Below, in pieces: positions 8,308-16,493 of a DNA stretch of 64,000 nucleotides (its first letter is position 1; every line of letters begins with the position of its first letter). Source of the stretch: DASSQJ01 sp963726295 (GTDB taxonomy: Bacteria; Actinomycetota; Actinomycetes; Actinomycetales; Dermatophilaceae); assembly GCA_963726295.1 (NCBI GenBank), contig CAVSBW010000008.1, forward strand, positions 1 to 64,000, read 5' to 3'. Both the position numbers and the translations under genes were made by a program. The notes under the pieces are model-generated. The model saw only the letters and a program-made list of their open reading frames with translations, had not been told where the DNA came from and did no database searches.

Positions 8308-10347
8308 TCAACCCAGGCGCTCGGACTCGTCCCGCAGCCGCCCGAGGTGCTCGTTGTAGGCGCGCAGCTCGGCGTCGCCGTCGCGGTCGGCCTGGCGGTC
8401 CTTGCGCACGGTCTCGCGCTGCTCGCTGCGGTACCACTGCACCCCCACCACCACGGCCAGGATGAGGGTGGGCGCCTCGCCGATGCCCCAGGCGATCTCG
8501 CCGGCGGTGTGCTGGTCGGCCAGCGGGTCGGGCCCCCAGGGCAGGTTCAGCTGGGTGAAGAAGTCGGAGGCGAGGAGCGACTCGCTGCCGGTGAGGGCCA
8601 CCCCGAAGAACGCGTGGAACGAGATCGTCGCGAAGAGGATCACGAGAAGCATGAGGGGCGACCACCGCGGGGGTCCGGGGTCGATGCCGATCAGCACCCA
8701 GACGAACAGGTACCCGGTGAGCAGGAAGTGGCCCATCATCAGCAGGTGGCCAGTGTGGGTCACGAGGGCGAGCTCGAAGAGCCCTGTCCAGTAGAACGCC
8801 GCCAGGCTGAAGAAGAACAGCGCCGCGGCGACGACGGGGTTGGCGAGCCAGCGCAGCGCCCGCGAGTGGACCACCTGGAGGACCAGCTCACGCGGGCCCC
8901 AGGTGCGGTCGCGGCGGGCGGGCAGGGCGCGCAGGGCGAGGGTCAGCGGGGCCGCCGGCACGAGGAGGATCGGCACGATCATCGCGACCGCCATGTGCAT
9001 GACCATGTGCATGCTGAAGAGCACCCGCCCCCAGATGCCGGGGGCGCCGCACGTCGCCCAGACGAAGAGCAGCCAGCCGGCCACCCAGAGCCCGGTGCGC
9101 CACCACGGCCAGTGGTCACCTCGTCGACGGAGCCGCACCACACCGGCCACGTAGAGACCGATGGCCAGCGCACCGAGGGTGACGAACAGCCAGTCCACCC
9201 GCCACGCCGTCAGCCACTCCGCGCTCGTGAGCGCGCCCGGGTCGGGGTAGCCGGTGAGCTCGAGGACGATGCCGGGGTCCGGGAGCGCGTCCGGCACCGG
9301 GGGGATGCTGCGGGCCAGCACGGCGGCGAGCCCGATCGCCACCCCCATCACCGCCACCTCGACGACCGCCAGCCGGGCGAAGGCGCGACCGTCGCTCGGA
9401 TCGGCGGTGAGCCGGCCGGCGAGGTTGCGGCGGTGCCGCCAACCCAGGCCTCCGAGGACGAGCAGGGCCAGTGCCTTGAGGGCCACGACGAGGCCGTAGG
9501 TGGTGAGGAGCCCGTCGAGCGAGCCGAGCCGGATCGCGGCCTGGAGGACACCCGACAGCGCGACCGCGGCGAAGGACCACGTGGCCAGCACCGAGTAGCG
9601 CGCCACGGTGGCGCCGAGGTCGCGGCCCAGGCGCGGGCGGAGCGCGAGCAGGGCGATGAGCCCACCCACCCATGTGGTCACCCCGACGAGGTGGAGAGCC
9701 AAGGCGTTGACGGCGTCCTCGTGGCTGGCCGAGCCGGCCGCGTGGCCGGTGAGCGACTGCACGACGACACCGGCCATCGCCAGCAGCGCGAGCCAGGCCA
9801 TGGGCGCCCGCCGCGACGTGAGGAACGCCGAGACGGCCACGACCAGCGCGGCACCGGCGGTGAGGAGGATGACGCGGGTGGTCTCCAGCTCCCACGCGAA
9901 GCTGAGCAGCTGCTGGAGCAGGGAGGGGTCGGTGAGCGGGGTTCCGGCGACATCGGCGAAGGTGAGGACCACCTCGAGCAGGCTGGCGACCAGCCACACC
10001 ACCGCGGTGCCGCCGGCCCAGCGCACTGCGGTCGCCCGACGGTGCGTGTGGGTGCGCTCTGGCGCGAGGAAGGCCGCGAGCAGGAGGAGCCCGAACGTGG
10101 CCGGTCCGGCGAGGTTGGCGACCGCGTCGACCACCGGCACCCCCCAGCGCACGAACGGACCCGGGTCGGCCAGCAGCAGCGGGTCGACCGCGCCGGTCAG
10201 CAGGGCGGCGGGCACGAGCGCGAGCAGCGCGGCACCGACCGCCACCGCGAGCGGCCGCACCGGGCCGGAGTGCTCAGGCCCCCCCGCGGCCCCCACGGGC
10301 CGCGCCTCGACAGGCTCCCCGCCCGTCGGTCTCGTGCGCAGGGCCAT
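8308..10347 (-). CDS. CopD-CtaG fusion: copper import / cytochrome c oxidase assembly membrane protein
   Basis: 679 aa from the ATG at 10347, with about 14 or more hydrophobic segments. The N-terminal half (to about residue 340) resembles CopD. The C-terminal half (from about 390) is the CtaG/caa3-assembly domain, with conserved WPWWRTGLWVAGW, the His/Met-rich FSMHMVMHMAVAMIVPILL, MMGHFLLTGYLFVWVLIGID and FHAFFGVAL. Fusions like this are known in Actinobacteria and are thought to move copper to the oxidase Cu site. The charged C-terminus (YRSEQRETVRKDRQADRDGD) is cytosolic-looking. The nearest other copper genes are csoR/copA, about 50 kb away. Confidence 0.88.
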   Translation of the reverse strand: MALRTRPTGGEPVEARPVGAAGGPEHSGPVRPLAVAVGAALLALVPAALLTGAVDPLLLADPGPFVRWGVPVVDAVANLAGPATFGLLLLAAFLAPERTHTHRRATAVRWAGGTAVVWLVASLLEVVLTFADVAGTPLTDPSLLQQLLSFAWELETTRVILLTAGAALVVAVSAFLTSRRAPMAWLALLAMAGVVVQSLTGHAAGSASHEDAVNALALHLVGVTTWVGGLIALLALRPRLGRDLGATVARYSVLATWSFAAVALSGVLQAAIRLGSLDGLLTTYGLVVALKALALLVLGGLGWRHRRNLAGRLTADPSDGRAFARLAVVEVAVMGVAIGLAAVLARSIPPVPDALPDPGIVLELTGYPDPGALTSAEWLTAWRVDWLFVTLGALAIGLYVAGVVRLRRRGDHWPWWRTGLWVAGWLLFVWATCGAPGIWGRVLFSMHMVMHMAVAMIVPILLVPAAPLTLALRALPARRDRTWGPRELVLQVVHSRALRWLANPVVAAALFFFSLAAFYWTGLFELALVTHTGHLLMMGHFLLTGYLFVWVLIGIDPGPPRWSPLMLLVILFATISFHAFFGVALTGSESLLASDFFTQLNLPWGPDPLADQHTAGEIAWGIGEAPTLILAVVVGVQWYRSEQRETVRKDRQADRDGDAELRAYNEHLGRLRDESERLG

Positions 10348-10373
10348 GCCACCAGCGTAGGTACTGTGGCCGC

Positions 10374-11222
10374 ATGCCGCTGCACCCCCCGGCCCCCACG
10401 GAGTTCCCGGAAGTCGTCGACGCCTGGGCCCAGACCGTCCGCAACGTCGTCGACCTCGGTCGCACCCTCCGTCCGGACGACCCCGACCGACCCACGGACT
10501 GCCCCGGATGGACGGTCTTCGACCAGGTCGCACATGTCGCAGGGGCCGAGGCCCTGGCCGCGGGCGACCCGGAGCCCGACACCGACGTCGGCGCCCACGA
10601 CCACGTGCGCCACGAGTTCGGCGCCCGGATGGAGCGGTTCGTCGAGGCGCGCCGGGGCCGGGCCCTCGAGGACGTCCTCGACGAGCTGGAGTGGCGCTTC
10701 GACGAGCGGCTCGCCGTGTACCGGGCCGACGACGTGGACCCCGACGGCGAGATGCCGGGACCGTTCGGACCCACGACCCTCGCTGAGCTGGTGGCGGTGC
10801 GCACCTTCGACGTCTGGATGCACGAGCAGGACATCCGCGAGGCCATCGGGCGCCCCGGCGGGCTCGACACCCCGGCCGCGGCGCTGAGCGTCTCACGGGC
10901 CTTCGACGCCCTGCCGGTCGTCGTGGCGCGGCGGGCCGACGTCCCCCCCGGCAATGCCGTCGTCCTCGAGCTGACCGGGCCGATCCTGGGCCGGGCCGGC
11001 GTGCGGGTCGAGGAGCAGGACGGCCGTCCGCGCGGCATCCCCCTCTTCACGGGCGAGGCGGACGAGCACCCCGATGTCGTCACCACGACCCTGACCACCT
11101 CGACCGCCGTCGCCATGCGCCTCTTCGGCGGGCGCCGCGACCCCGCCGACGTGCACGTCACGGTCACCGGCGACGAGGCCGTCGGCGCCCGGGTGCTCGC
11201 GGCGCTCGCGGTGACCCCCTGA
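10374..11222 (+). CDS. Maleylpyruvate isomerase-family, mycothiol-dependent-type protein
   Basis: 282 aa. The N-terminal MDMPI/DinB-like four-helix domain has the metal-binding-type motif DCPGWTVFDQVAHVAG, with a His in the second helix. EQDIREAIGRPGG in the middle is the conserved TIGR03083-type signature. A C-terminal sterol-carrier-like domain follows, with FGGRRDPADVHVTVTGDE. The family includes mycothiol-dependent isomerases and many proteins with unknown substrates, and it implies a mycothiol-producing host. The gene starts 26 bases from the divergent CopD-CtaG gene and ends 6 bases before the SRPBCC gene, so the two are probably co-transcribed. Confidence 0.85.
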   Translation: MPLHPPAPTEFPEVVDAWAQTVRNVVDLGRTLRPDDPDRPTDCPGWTVFDQVAHVAGAEALAAGDPEPDTDVGAHDHVRHEFGARMERFVEARRGRALEDVLDELEWRFDERLAVYRADDVDPDGEMPGPFGPTTLAELVAVRTFDVWMHEQDIREAIGRPGGLDTPAAALSVSRAFDALPVVVARRADVPPGNAVVLELTGPILGRAGVRVEEQDGRPRGIPLFTGEADEHPDVVTTTLTTSTAVAMRLFGGRRDPADVHVTVTGDEAVGARVLAALAVTP

Positions 11223-11228
11223 GGTCCC

Positions 11229-11705
11229 GTGGCCACCTTCGAGAGCTCGACCCGCTCCGCCGCCACCGTCAGCGCACCCCCCGAGGAGGTGTGGGCGGCC
11301 CTGACCGACCCCGACCTCGTCGCCCGGCTCACCCCGTTCCTCCGCACCGTCCGCGAGCACGGTGAGCACTGGGTGTGGGAGCTCGCCCGGGTGCCGGTGC
11401 TCGGGAAGTCCTTCTCGTTCACCTTCACCGAGCGGATGACGTTCGACGAGCCGCACCGCATCGAGTTCACGCACGACCCCGAGGCGGGCACGGCGGACGA
11501 GAGTGCCGGTGTCGAGGGCTGGTACCACCTCGAGCCCCGGCCGCGCGGTACGCGGCTCGAGACGTCGATGGCGATCACGGTGGAGCTGCCGTTCCCCGGG
11601 GTCACCCGACCCGCGGTCACGACCGCGATGAAGGGGGTCATCGCGCTCATGGGCCAGCGGTTCTCGCACAACCTCCTCGCGCACCTCGGCGCGAGCAACG
11701 CGTAG
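11229..11705 (+). CDS. SRPBCC / DUF2505-like lipid-binding fold protein
   Basis: 158 aa from a GTG start at 11229, 6 bases after the MDMPI-family stop. The sequence alternates beta strands with a long C-terminal helix (TRPAVTTAMKGVIALMGQRF), typical of START/SRPBCC domains. The opening segment STRSAATVSAPPEEVWAALT is the usual coenzyme-Q-binding/polyketide-cyclase start. These proteins bind hydrophobic ligands. I see no catalytic residues to name and cannot give a specific role. Confidence 0.75.
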   Translation: MATFESSTRSAATVSAPPEEVWAALTDPDLVARLTPFLRTVREHGEHWVWELARVPVLGKSFSFTFTERMTFDEPHRIEFTHDPEAGTADESAGVEGWYHLEPRPRGTRLETSMAITVELPFPGVTRPAVTTAMKGVIALMGQRFSHNLLAHLGASNA

Positions 11706-11736
11706 CCCGGCGACTCCGGCCCCCCGTCGAAGGAAT

Positions 11737-11770
11737 TTGCGGTCGGCGAGAAAGGTTGTATGGTGCAACC
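11737..11770 (+). promoter_or_regulatory. Probable promoter with overlapping MarR operator
   Basis: A candidate -35 TTGCGG (11737-11742) and -10 TATGGT (11759-11764) are 16 bases apart. The inverted repeat GGTTG (11754-11758) / CAACC (11766-11770) covers the -10, so a bound repressor would block polymerase. The regulator gene directly downstream is a MarR protein, so autoregulation of the marR-exporter operon is the simple reading. The ATG at 11760 falls inside the -10 and cannot be the start. Confidence 0.6.
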
Positions 11771-11792
11771 AATCAATTCGAGAGAGGTACCT

Positions 11793-12269
11793 GTGCCCTT
11801 CAGCACCGTGCCGTCGACCCCGGCGGCCGCACTCGGCGACGAGCTCGTGCGCGTCACGAAGCTGCTCCACGTCGCCCGCGCGCAGGCTCCCCGAGCCCAC
11901 CCCCAGGTCGACCCGATGGCCTACCCGCTGCTCTTCAACCTCATGCGGCGACCGATGCGCGTCTCGGCTCTCGCCGAGGCCGTGCACGTCGACGTGTCGA
12001 CGGTGAGCCGCCAGGTCAGCACGCTCGTCGACCTCGGACTCGTCGAACGGGGCCCCGACCCGGACGACGGGCGGGCCCAGGCGCTCAGCGTCACCGACGA
12101 GGGACGCGAGCTGCTCATGGCCATCCGTGAGGGCCGCGAACGCTGGATCGCCACTCTCCTCACCGACTGGTCGGACGACGACGTCCGCCACTTCACCGAC
12201 CACCTGGCCCGCTTCGCCTCCGACCTGGAGTGCTCGCTCGCCGACCCGACCCCCAGGAACACCCGATGA
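11793..12269 (+). CDS. MarR-family transcriptional repressor
   Basis: 158 aa using the GTG at 11793, which has AGAGAGG six bases upstream. A longer frame opens at an ATG at 11760, but that codon lies inside the predicted -10 box and operator. The winged-helix domain is clear: recognition-helix region AVHVDVSTVSRQVSTLVDLG and wing RGPDPDDGRAQALSVTDEG. The protein ends four bases into the exporter gene (ATGA, 12266-12269), so repressor and exporter are made together. By position it should respond to a substrate of that exporter. Confidence 0.88.
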   Translation: MPFSTVPSTPAAALGDELVRVTKLLHVARAQAPRAHPQVDPMAYPLLFNLMRRPMRVSALAEAVHVDVSTVSRQVSTLVDLGLVERGPDPDDGRAQALSVTDEGRELLMAIREGRERWIATLLTDWSDDDVRHFTDHLARFASDLECSLADPTPRNTR

Positions 12270-14002
12270 CCGACCAGACCGCAGCCAGCACGGCGGAGGA
12301 CGCCGGGGCGACGCCCACCGCCGCCGCACCCACCTCCCGGGCGCTGCCCGACGGGCCGCTCACCCACCGCCAGATCGTCACGATCCTCGTCGGGCTGATG
12401 ATGGGGATGTTCCTCGCCGCGCTCGACCAGACGATCGTCGCGACGTCGATCCGTACCATCGCCGACGACCTGCACGGCCTGGACCAGCAGGCGTGGGCGA
12501 CGACCGCCTACCTCATCACCGCGACCATCGTCACGCCGCTCTACGGCAAGCTCGGTGACATCTACGGGCGCAAGAAGCTCTTCATCTTCGCCATCTCGAT
12601 CTTCATCGTCGGCTCGGCGCTGTGCTCGCTCGCGACGTCGATGTACATGCTCGCCGGCTTCCGCGCCGTGCAGGGCCTCGGCGCCGGCGGCCTGATGTCG
12701 CTCGCGCTGGCCATCATCGGCGACATCGTGCCGCCGCGGGAGCGCGCCAAGTACCAGGGCTACTTCCTCGCCGTCTTCGGCACGTCGAGCGTGGCCGGCC
12801 CGGTGATCGGCGGGTTCTTCGCCGGCGCCGACAACATCCTCGGCATCACCGGCTGGCGCTGGGTCTTCCTCGTGAACGTGCCGATCGGCCTCGCCGCGCT
12901 CGTCGTCGTCTCGCGCACGCTCCACCTGCACCACCAGCGGCTCGACCACCGCATCGACTGGGCCGGCGCCGCCCTGCTCTCGGCGGCCCTCGTCCCGCTC
13001 CTCGTCGTCCTCGAGCAGGGCCGCGAGTGGGGTTGGACCTCCACCGCCGCGTGGGTGGCGTACACCATCACCGCGATCGCGGCCGTGCTGTTCTTCCTCC
13101 AGGAGCGTCGCATCGGCGACGAGGCCATCCTGCCGCTGCGGATGTTCCGCAACCGCACCGTGGGTGTCTCCTCGGCCGCGTCCGTCGTCATCGGTGTCGC
13201 GATGTTCGGTGGCCTGGCCGCCCTGCCGCTGTACCTGCAGATCGTCAAGGGCTCGACGCCCACAGAGGCCGGCCTGCAGCTCATCCCGATGGTGGCCGGC
13301 ATCATGGCCGGCTCGATCAGCTCGGGCCAGATCATCGCCCGCACCGGCCGCTACCGGATCTTCCCGGTCGTCGGGTCGGGGCTGCTCGTCGCCGGACTGT
13401 TCGTCTTCCACTACATCGGCTACGACACCCCGCTGTGGCAGACCATGCTCGTCATGGTGGTGTTCGGCGTCGGCCTGGGCTTCAACTTCCAACCGCTGAC
13501 CCTCGCCGTCCAGAACGCCGTGCCGCCCCAGCAGATCGGTGTCGCCACCTCCACGGCGACGTTCACCCGCCAGATGGGCGGCACCATCGGCACCGCCGTG
13601 TTCCTGTCGATCCTCTTCTCGGCCGTCCCCGACAAGATCGCCAGCGCGTTCAAGGCCGTCGCCCCCACGGCGGACTTCCAGGCCGGGGTGGCTGCCGGCC
13701 TGCAGGCTCCGGCGGGCACCACCGACAACACCGTGGCCACCGCCATCTCGCAGGCTGCATCGAGCGGCGGCATGTCGACCACGGCATCGAGCGGGGTGCT
13801 GTCGGACTCCTCGTTCCTGAACAGCCTCGACCCGCGCCTGGCCAAGCCGTTCCTCATCGGCTTCTCGGACGCGATGGACCTGGTGTTCCTCACCGGGGCG
13901 GCGGTCATGGTCATCGGCTTCCTCATCATGCTGCGGCTGCCACACGTGGAGCTGCGCTCGGGGTCGGCGTACAGCGAGCGCAACACGCCTGCCGCCGGCT
14001 GA
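12266..14002 (+). CDS. DHA2-family (EmrB/QacA-type) multidrug exporter
   Basis: 578 aa with about 14 membrane segments, the DHA2 pattern. Family motifs are present: MFLAALDQTIVATSIRTIAD in TM1, LYGKLGDIYGRKKLF (MFS motif A) in the loop after TM2, FRAVQGLGAGG (motif B region), and FGTSSVAGPVIGGFF (motif C, the antiporter motif). It exports hydrophobic compounds by proton antiport. The start ATG 12266 overlaps the MarR stop. A Ser/Ala/Gly-rich loop (TTDNTVATAISQAASSGGMS) lies before the last helices, which is common in this family. Confidence 0.92.
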   Translation: MTDQTAASTAEDAGATPTAAAPTSRALPDGPLTHRQIVTILVGLMMGMFLAALDQTIVATSIRTIADDLHGLDQQAWATTAYLITATIVTPLYGKLGDIYGRKKLFIFAISIFIVGSALCSLATSMYMLAGFRAVQGLGAGGLMSLALAIIGDIVPPRERAKYQGYFLAVFGTSSVAGPVIGGFFAGADNILGITGWRWVFLVNVPIGLAALVVVSRTLHLHHQRLDHRIDWAGAALLSAALVPLLVVLEQGREWGWTSTAAWVAYTITAIAAVLFFLQERRIGDEAILPLRMFRNRTVGVSSAASVVIGVAMFGGLAALPLYLQIVKGSTPTEAGLQLIPMVAGIMAGSISSGQIIARTGRYRIFPVVGSGLLVAGLFVFHYIGYDTPLWQTMLVMVVFGVGLGFNFQPLTLAVQNAVPPQQIGVATSTATFTRQMGGTIGTAVFLSILFSAVPDKIASAFKAVAPTADFQAGVAAGLQAPAGTTDNTVATAISQAASSGGMSTTASSGVLSDSSFLNSLDPRLAKPFLIGFSDAMDLVFLTGAAVMVIGFLIMLRLPHVELRSGSAYSERNTPAAG

Positions 14003-14030
14003 TCGGCGCCCGCGCGGGCACGAGAACGGA

Positions 14031-14906
14031 ATGGCCGGCGCCGGGTCGCGGTTGGGTCCCACGATGGACACCACCCGTGGCCCGGGGCCGGCGTCGTTGC
14101 CCCTGCTCCCGGCGGCCTCGTTCGTCCTCGTCTGGTGCTCGGGCTACATCGCCGGCCCCGCGGCGGTGGAGGCGGTCAGCCCGTTCTGGGCGCTCGCCGT
14201 CCGCTTCGTGGTCGCCGCCGTCGTGACGGTGGGGATGGGCGCGACCCTCGCGGCTCTGCTCCACTCGCTGAGCCCGGTGCTCACCGCCGTCCTCGCCGGT
14301 GTGGTGCTCAGCGAGCGGCTCACCCGGTTGCAGGTGCTGGGCTTCGTCCTCGGCGTCGCCGGCGTGCTCGTCGTGCTCGGCCCGGACGTCTCCGAGGCCG
14401 GTGGTGCCGTCGGCATCGGCTTCGGTGTGGCCAGCCTGGTCGCGCTGAGCCTCGGCACCCTCGGCCAACGGTGGTACCACCTGGGCGACCCGGATGCCGC
14501 CGACCGGCCCGACCCGCTGTGGGCCGCCGCCGTGCAGTTCGCGGTCTGCGTGCCGCCGTTGCTCGTCCTGGCGGCGCTCCTCGAGGGCGCCCCCACCGTG
14601 GCCGACCCCACGGCCGCCGCCGTCTCGGTGCTGTGGCTGGCCCTCGTCAACTCCCTCGCCGGCCTGCTCCTCCTCGCGCTGCTCGTGCGGCGCGGGGGCG
14701 CCGGTGCCTCGGCGAGCGACTTCTTCGTCTGCCCCCCGGTGACGGCCCTGCTCGCCTGGATGTTCTTCGGCAGCACCCTCGACGTGCGCGAGATGCTCGG
14801 CATCCTCGTCGCCGTGGTCGGGGTGGCGATCGCGACGGGCGTGGGGGGTCGGCCGCAGCGCCCGGCGGCCGCGCAGCGCGAGGTGATCGGCGACCGGGCC
14901 GCGTGA
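14031..14906 (+). CDS. DMT/EamA-family transporter, apparently lacking an internal segment
   Basis: 291 aa. The second EamA repeat looks complete (to WMFFGSTLDVREMLGILVAV). In the first, helix 2 (FWALAVRFVVAAVVTVG) runs straight into MGATLAALLHSLSPVLTAVL, which in relatives is the start of helix 4. The loop and helix 3, about 45-50 residues, seem to be missing in frame. Transport activity is therefore doubtful. Start choice is uncertain: ATG 14031 has only weak purines upstream, and ATG 14064 is an alternative. It sits 28 bases after the exporter, before a convergent operon. Confidence 0.7.
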   Translation: MAGAGSRLGPTMDTTRGPGPASLPLLPAASFVLVWCSGYIAGPAAVEAVSPFWALAVRFVVAAVVTVGMGATLAALLHSLSPVLTAVLAGVVLSERLTRLQVLGFVLGVAGVLVVLGPDVSEAGGAVGIGFGVASLVALSLGTLGQRWYHLGDPDAADRPDPLWAAAVQFAVCVPPLLVLAALLEGAPTVADPTAAAVSVLWLALVNSLAGLLLLALLVRRGGAGASASDFFVCPPVTALLAWMFFGSTLDVREMLGILVAVVGVAIATGVGGRPQRPAAAQREVIGDRAA

Positions 14907-14930
14907 GGTGTGTTGACTCGCCGGGGACTC

Positions 14931-14984
14931 GCGGATGTGGGTGAAGAGTGACGTCCTGACGCCGGTCTTCACCCACGTTCGCGG
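14931..14984. repeat. Dispersed intergenic hairpin element, complete copy
   Basis: Left arm GCGGATGTGGGTGAAGA (14931-14947) pairs with right arm TCTTCACCCACGTTCGC (14966-14982) at 15 of 17 positions, with an 18-base loop. The right-arm 20-mer is identical to 12-31. Over 48 bases (14937-14984) it matches 24126-24173 at 36 positions. It lies between convergent genes and could also act as a terminator. Confidence 0.75.
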
Positions 14985-15023
14985 ATGGGGCGGGCGGGCG
15001 GGCGGCGGGCAGCCACGCGGAGG

Positions 15024-16490
15024 TCAGGCGCGGGCCGACGCCGCGCCGAGCAGCGCGGCCAGGCCGAGGGCGCTGCGCGGGTCGTACGCACTGCGCCAGA
15101 GACCACCGTGGGCGGCGGCCCAGGCCTCGTCCTGCCACGGGTGGTCGTGCCGCGGCGAGCCGGCCACGAGGTCGTGGACGAGCAGCGCCGCCATGAGGGT
15201 GTTGGCGGTCCCGGGTTCGAACACCTCGACCCCGAAGCGGTGCGCCCCCGCGTAGGCGGCCGCGAGCGCCCGGTTCTTCACGACCGAGCGGGTGCGCGTG
15301 GGCGGGGCCACCTTGAAGGACACGGTGGCCCCGGACGCCCGGGCCACGGTTGCCCGCCACCGCTGGATGCGCTTGGCCAGCAGGTAGTTCGGCCCCTGCT
15401 GGAGGACGACGGAGTCGTTGATGCCGGGGTCCTCGCCGGGGAGGTAGTTGCGGCGCAGGAGACGACCACCGGAGAGGGTGCGCAGCGGCACCCGGAGCAC
15501 CTTCGAGGTGCGCCGGTCCGCGTAGGAGTGCGTCGCGGCGTCGACGGCCGCACCGGGCACCGCGAAGACGTCGGTGGGGGTGGCGAGGAAGGACAGGGCG
15601 GTGTCGGGCCGCTGACCGCGGACCGCCTCGGACAGCGCGTCGACGGCGGTGGAGACCCGCACGTTGGTGGCTCCGTCGGCGTAGACGTAGTTGCCGAGCA
15701 CGAGCGAGTCCGGCGCGCTCGCGACCCAGGCCGTGGCGGTCGGCAGGTCGTGGAGGAGGTCGACACCGGCCCGCTGCTCCAGAGGGCCCGAGCCGGCCCG
15801 AGCCGGCACGAGCATGCGCCCGGAGAGCTGCGAGGCGTCACCGAGCAGTCGGGTCCACACGTCGGGTCGGGGCAGGTCGACCGCCGCCACCGTCGCCCCC
15901 CACCGCAGCAGGGCCCTCAGCGGCCCCATCTCCGCCGCAGCACCGAGGACGACGACGGTGCGGCCCTCGAGCCGCAGCCAGTCGGGGTTCTCCAGCACCG
16001 TCGTCACGGCCTCGCGCAGGCTGGGCTCGACGACGCCGTCCTCGACCCAGGCGTCGAGCCGACGGCGCAGGTCGTCACCGGCGAGCCGCTGCCCGCGGTA
16101 GGGCAGGGTCAGCGCCGTGTCGGGCTCACGGCCCCCCTCGACCACGTCGGTGTCGAGCAGCTCGTGCGGGCCGCCCAGCGCCCCCGCGACGGCCGCGCCG
16201 AGCGGCAGTTCCTCGCCGTCCCCGGGCACCCAGCGCATCCGCTGGTGGACCGACGCGAGCCCGGCCTCCGCGATGTTGCGTGCGTCCGAGTAGGTCGGGA
16301 GCCCGGCCTCCACCAACCGGCGGAAGTGCGTGAGATAGCCACTGCGCCAGTTCGTCTCCCGCTGTGCCGCAGCACAACCCACAGGATCCACCGGTGCCAG
16401 CGCGTCGGCGACGACAGCCCGGCCGGTGACACTGGTGGACCGGCGGCCGTCGACCTCGGGGAAGACGACGCCCCGGTCACCCTGCGCCAC
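15024..16490 (-). CDS. Unrecognised Rossmann-type protein, last gene of the 2-oxoacid dehydrogenase operon
   Basis: 488 aa from a GTG at 16490, only three bases after the E2 stop, so almost certainly in the same operon. I do not recognise a named family. Residues about 176-206 (EGRTVVVLGAAAEMGPLRAL, then WGATVAAVDL) look like a nucleotide-binding beta-alpha-beta unit with a Gly/Ala-rich turn and an Asp at the end of strand 2. The N-terminal part has MRWVPGDGEELPLGAAVAG, and the C-terminal third is helical with many Arg. No signal peptide or membrane helix is seen. Its position argues for a role tied to branched-chain acyl-CoA supply. Confidence 0.7.
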   Translation of the reverse strand: MAQGDRGVVFPEVDGRRSTSVTGRAVVADALAPVDPVGCAAAQRETNWRSGYLTHFRRLVEAGLPTYSDARNIAEAGLASVHQRMRWVPGDGEELPLGAAVAGALGGPHELLDTDVVEGGREPDTALTLPYRGQRLAGDDLRRRLDAWVEDGVVEPSLREAVTTVLENPDWLRLEGRTVVVLGAAAEMGPLRALLRWGATVAAVDLPRPDVWTRLLGDASQLSGRMLVPARAGSGPLEQRAGVDLLHDLPTATAWVASAPDSLVLGNYVYADGATNVRVSTAVDALSEAVRGQRPDTALSFLATPTDVFAVPGAAVDAATHSYADRRTSKVLRVPLRTLSGGRLLRRNYLPGEDPGINDSVVLQQGPNYLLAKRIQRWRATVARASGATVSFKVAPPTRTRSVVKNRALAAAYAGAHRFGVEVFEPGTANTLMAALLVHDLVAGSPRHDHPWQDEAWAAAHGGLWRSAYDPRSALGLAALLGAASARA

Positions 16491-16493
16491 GCG

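Noticed and set aside
8017..10887. Long plus-strand frame opposite the CopD-CtaG gene
   Set aside because: Antisense shadow; the minus-strand protein has clear membrane helices and family motifs.
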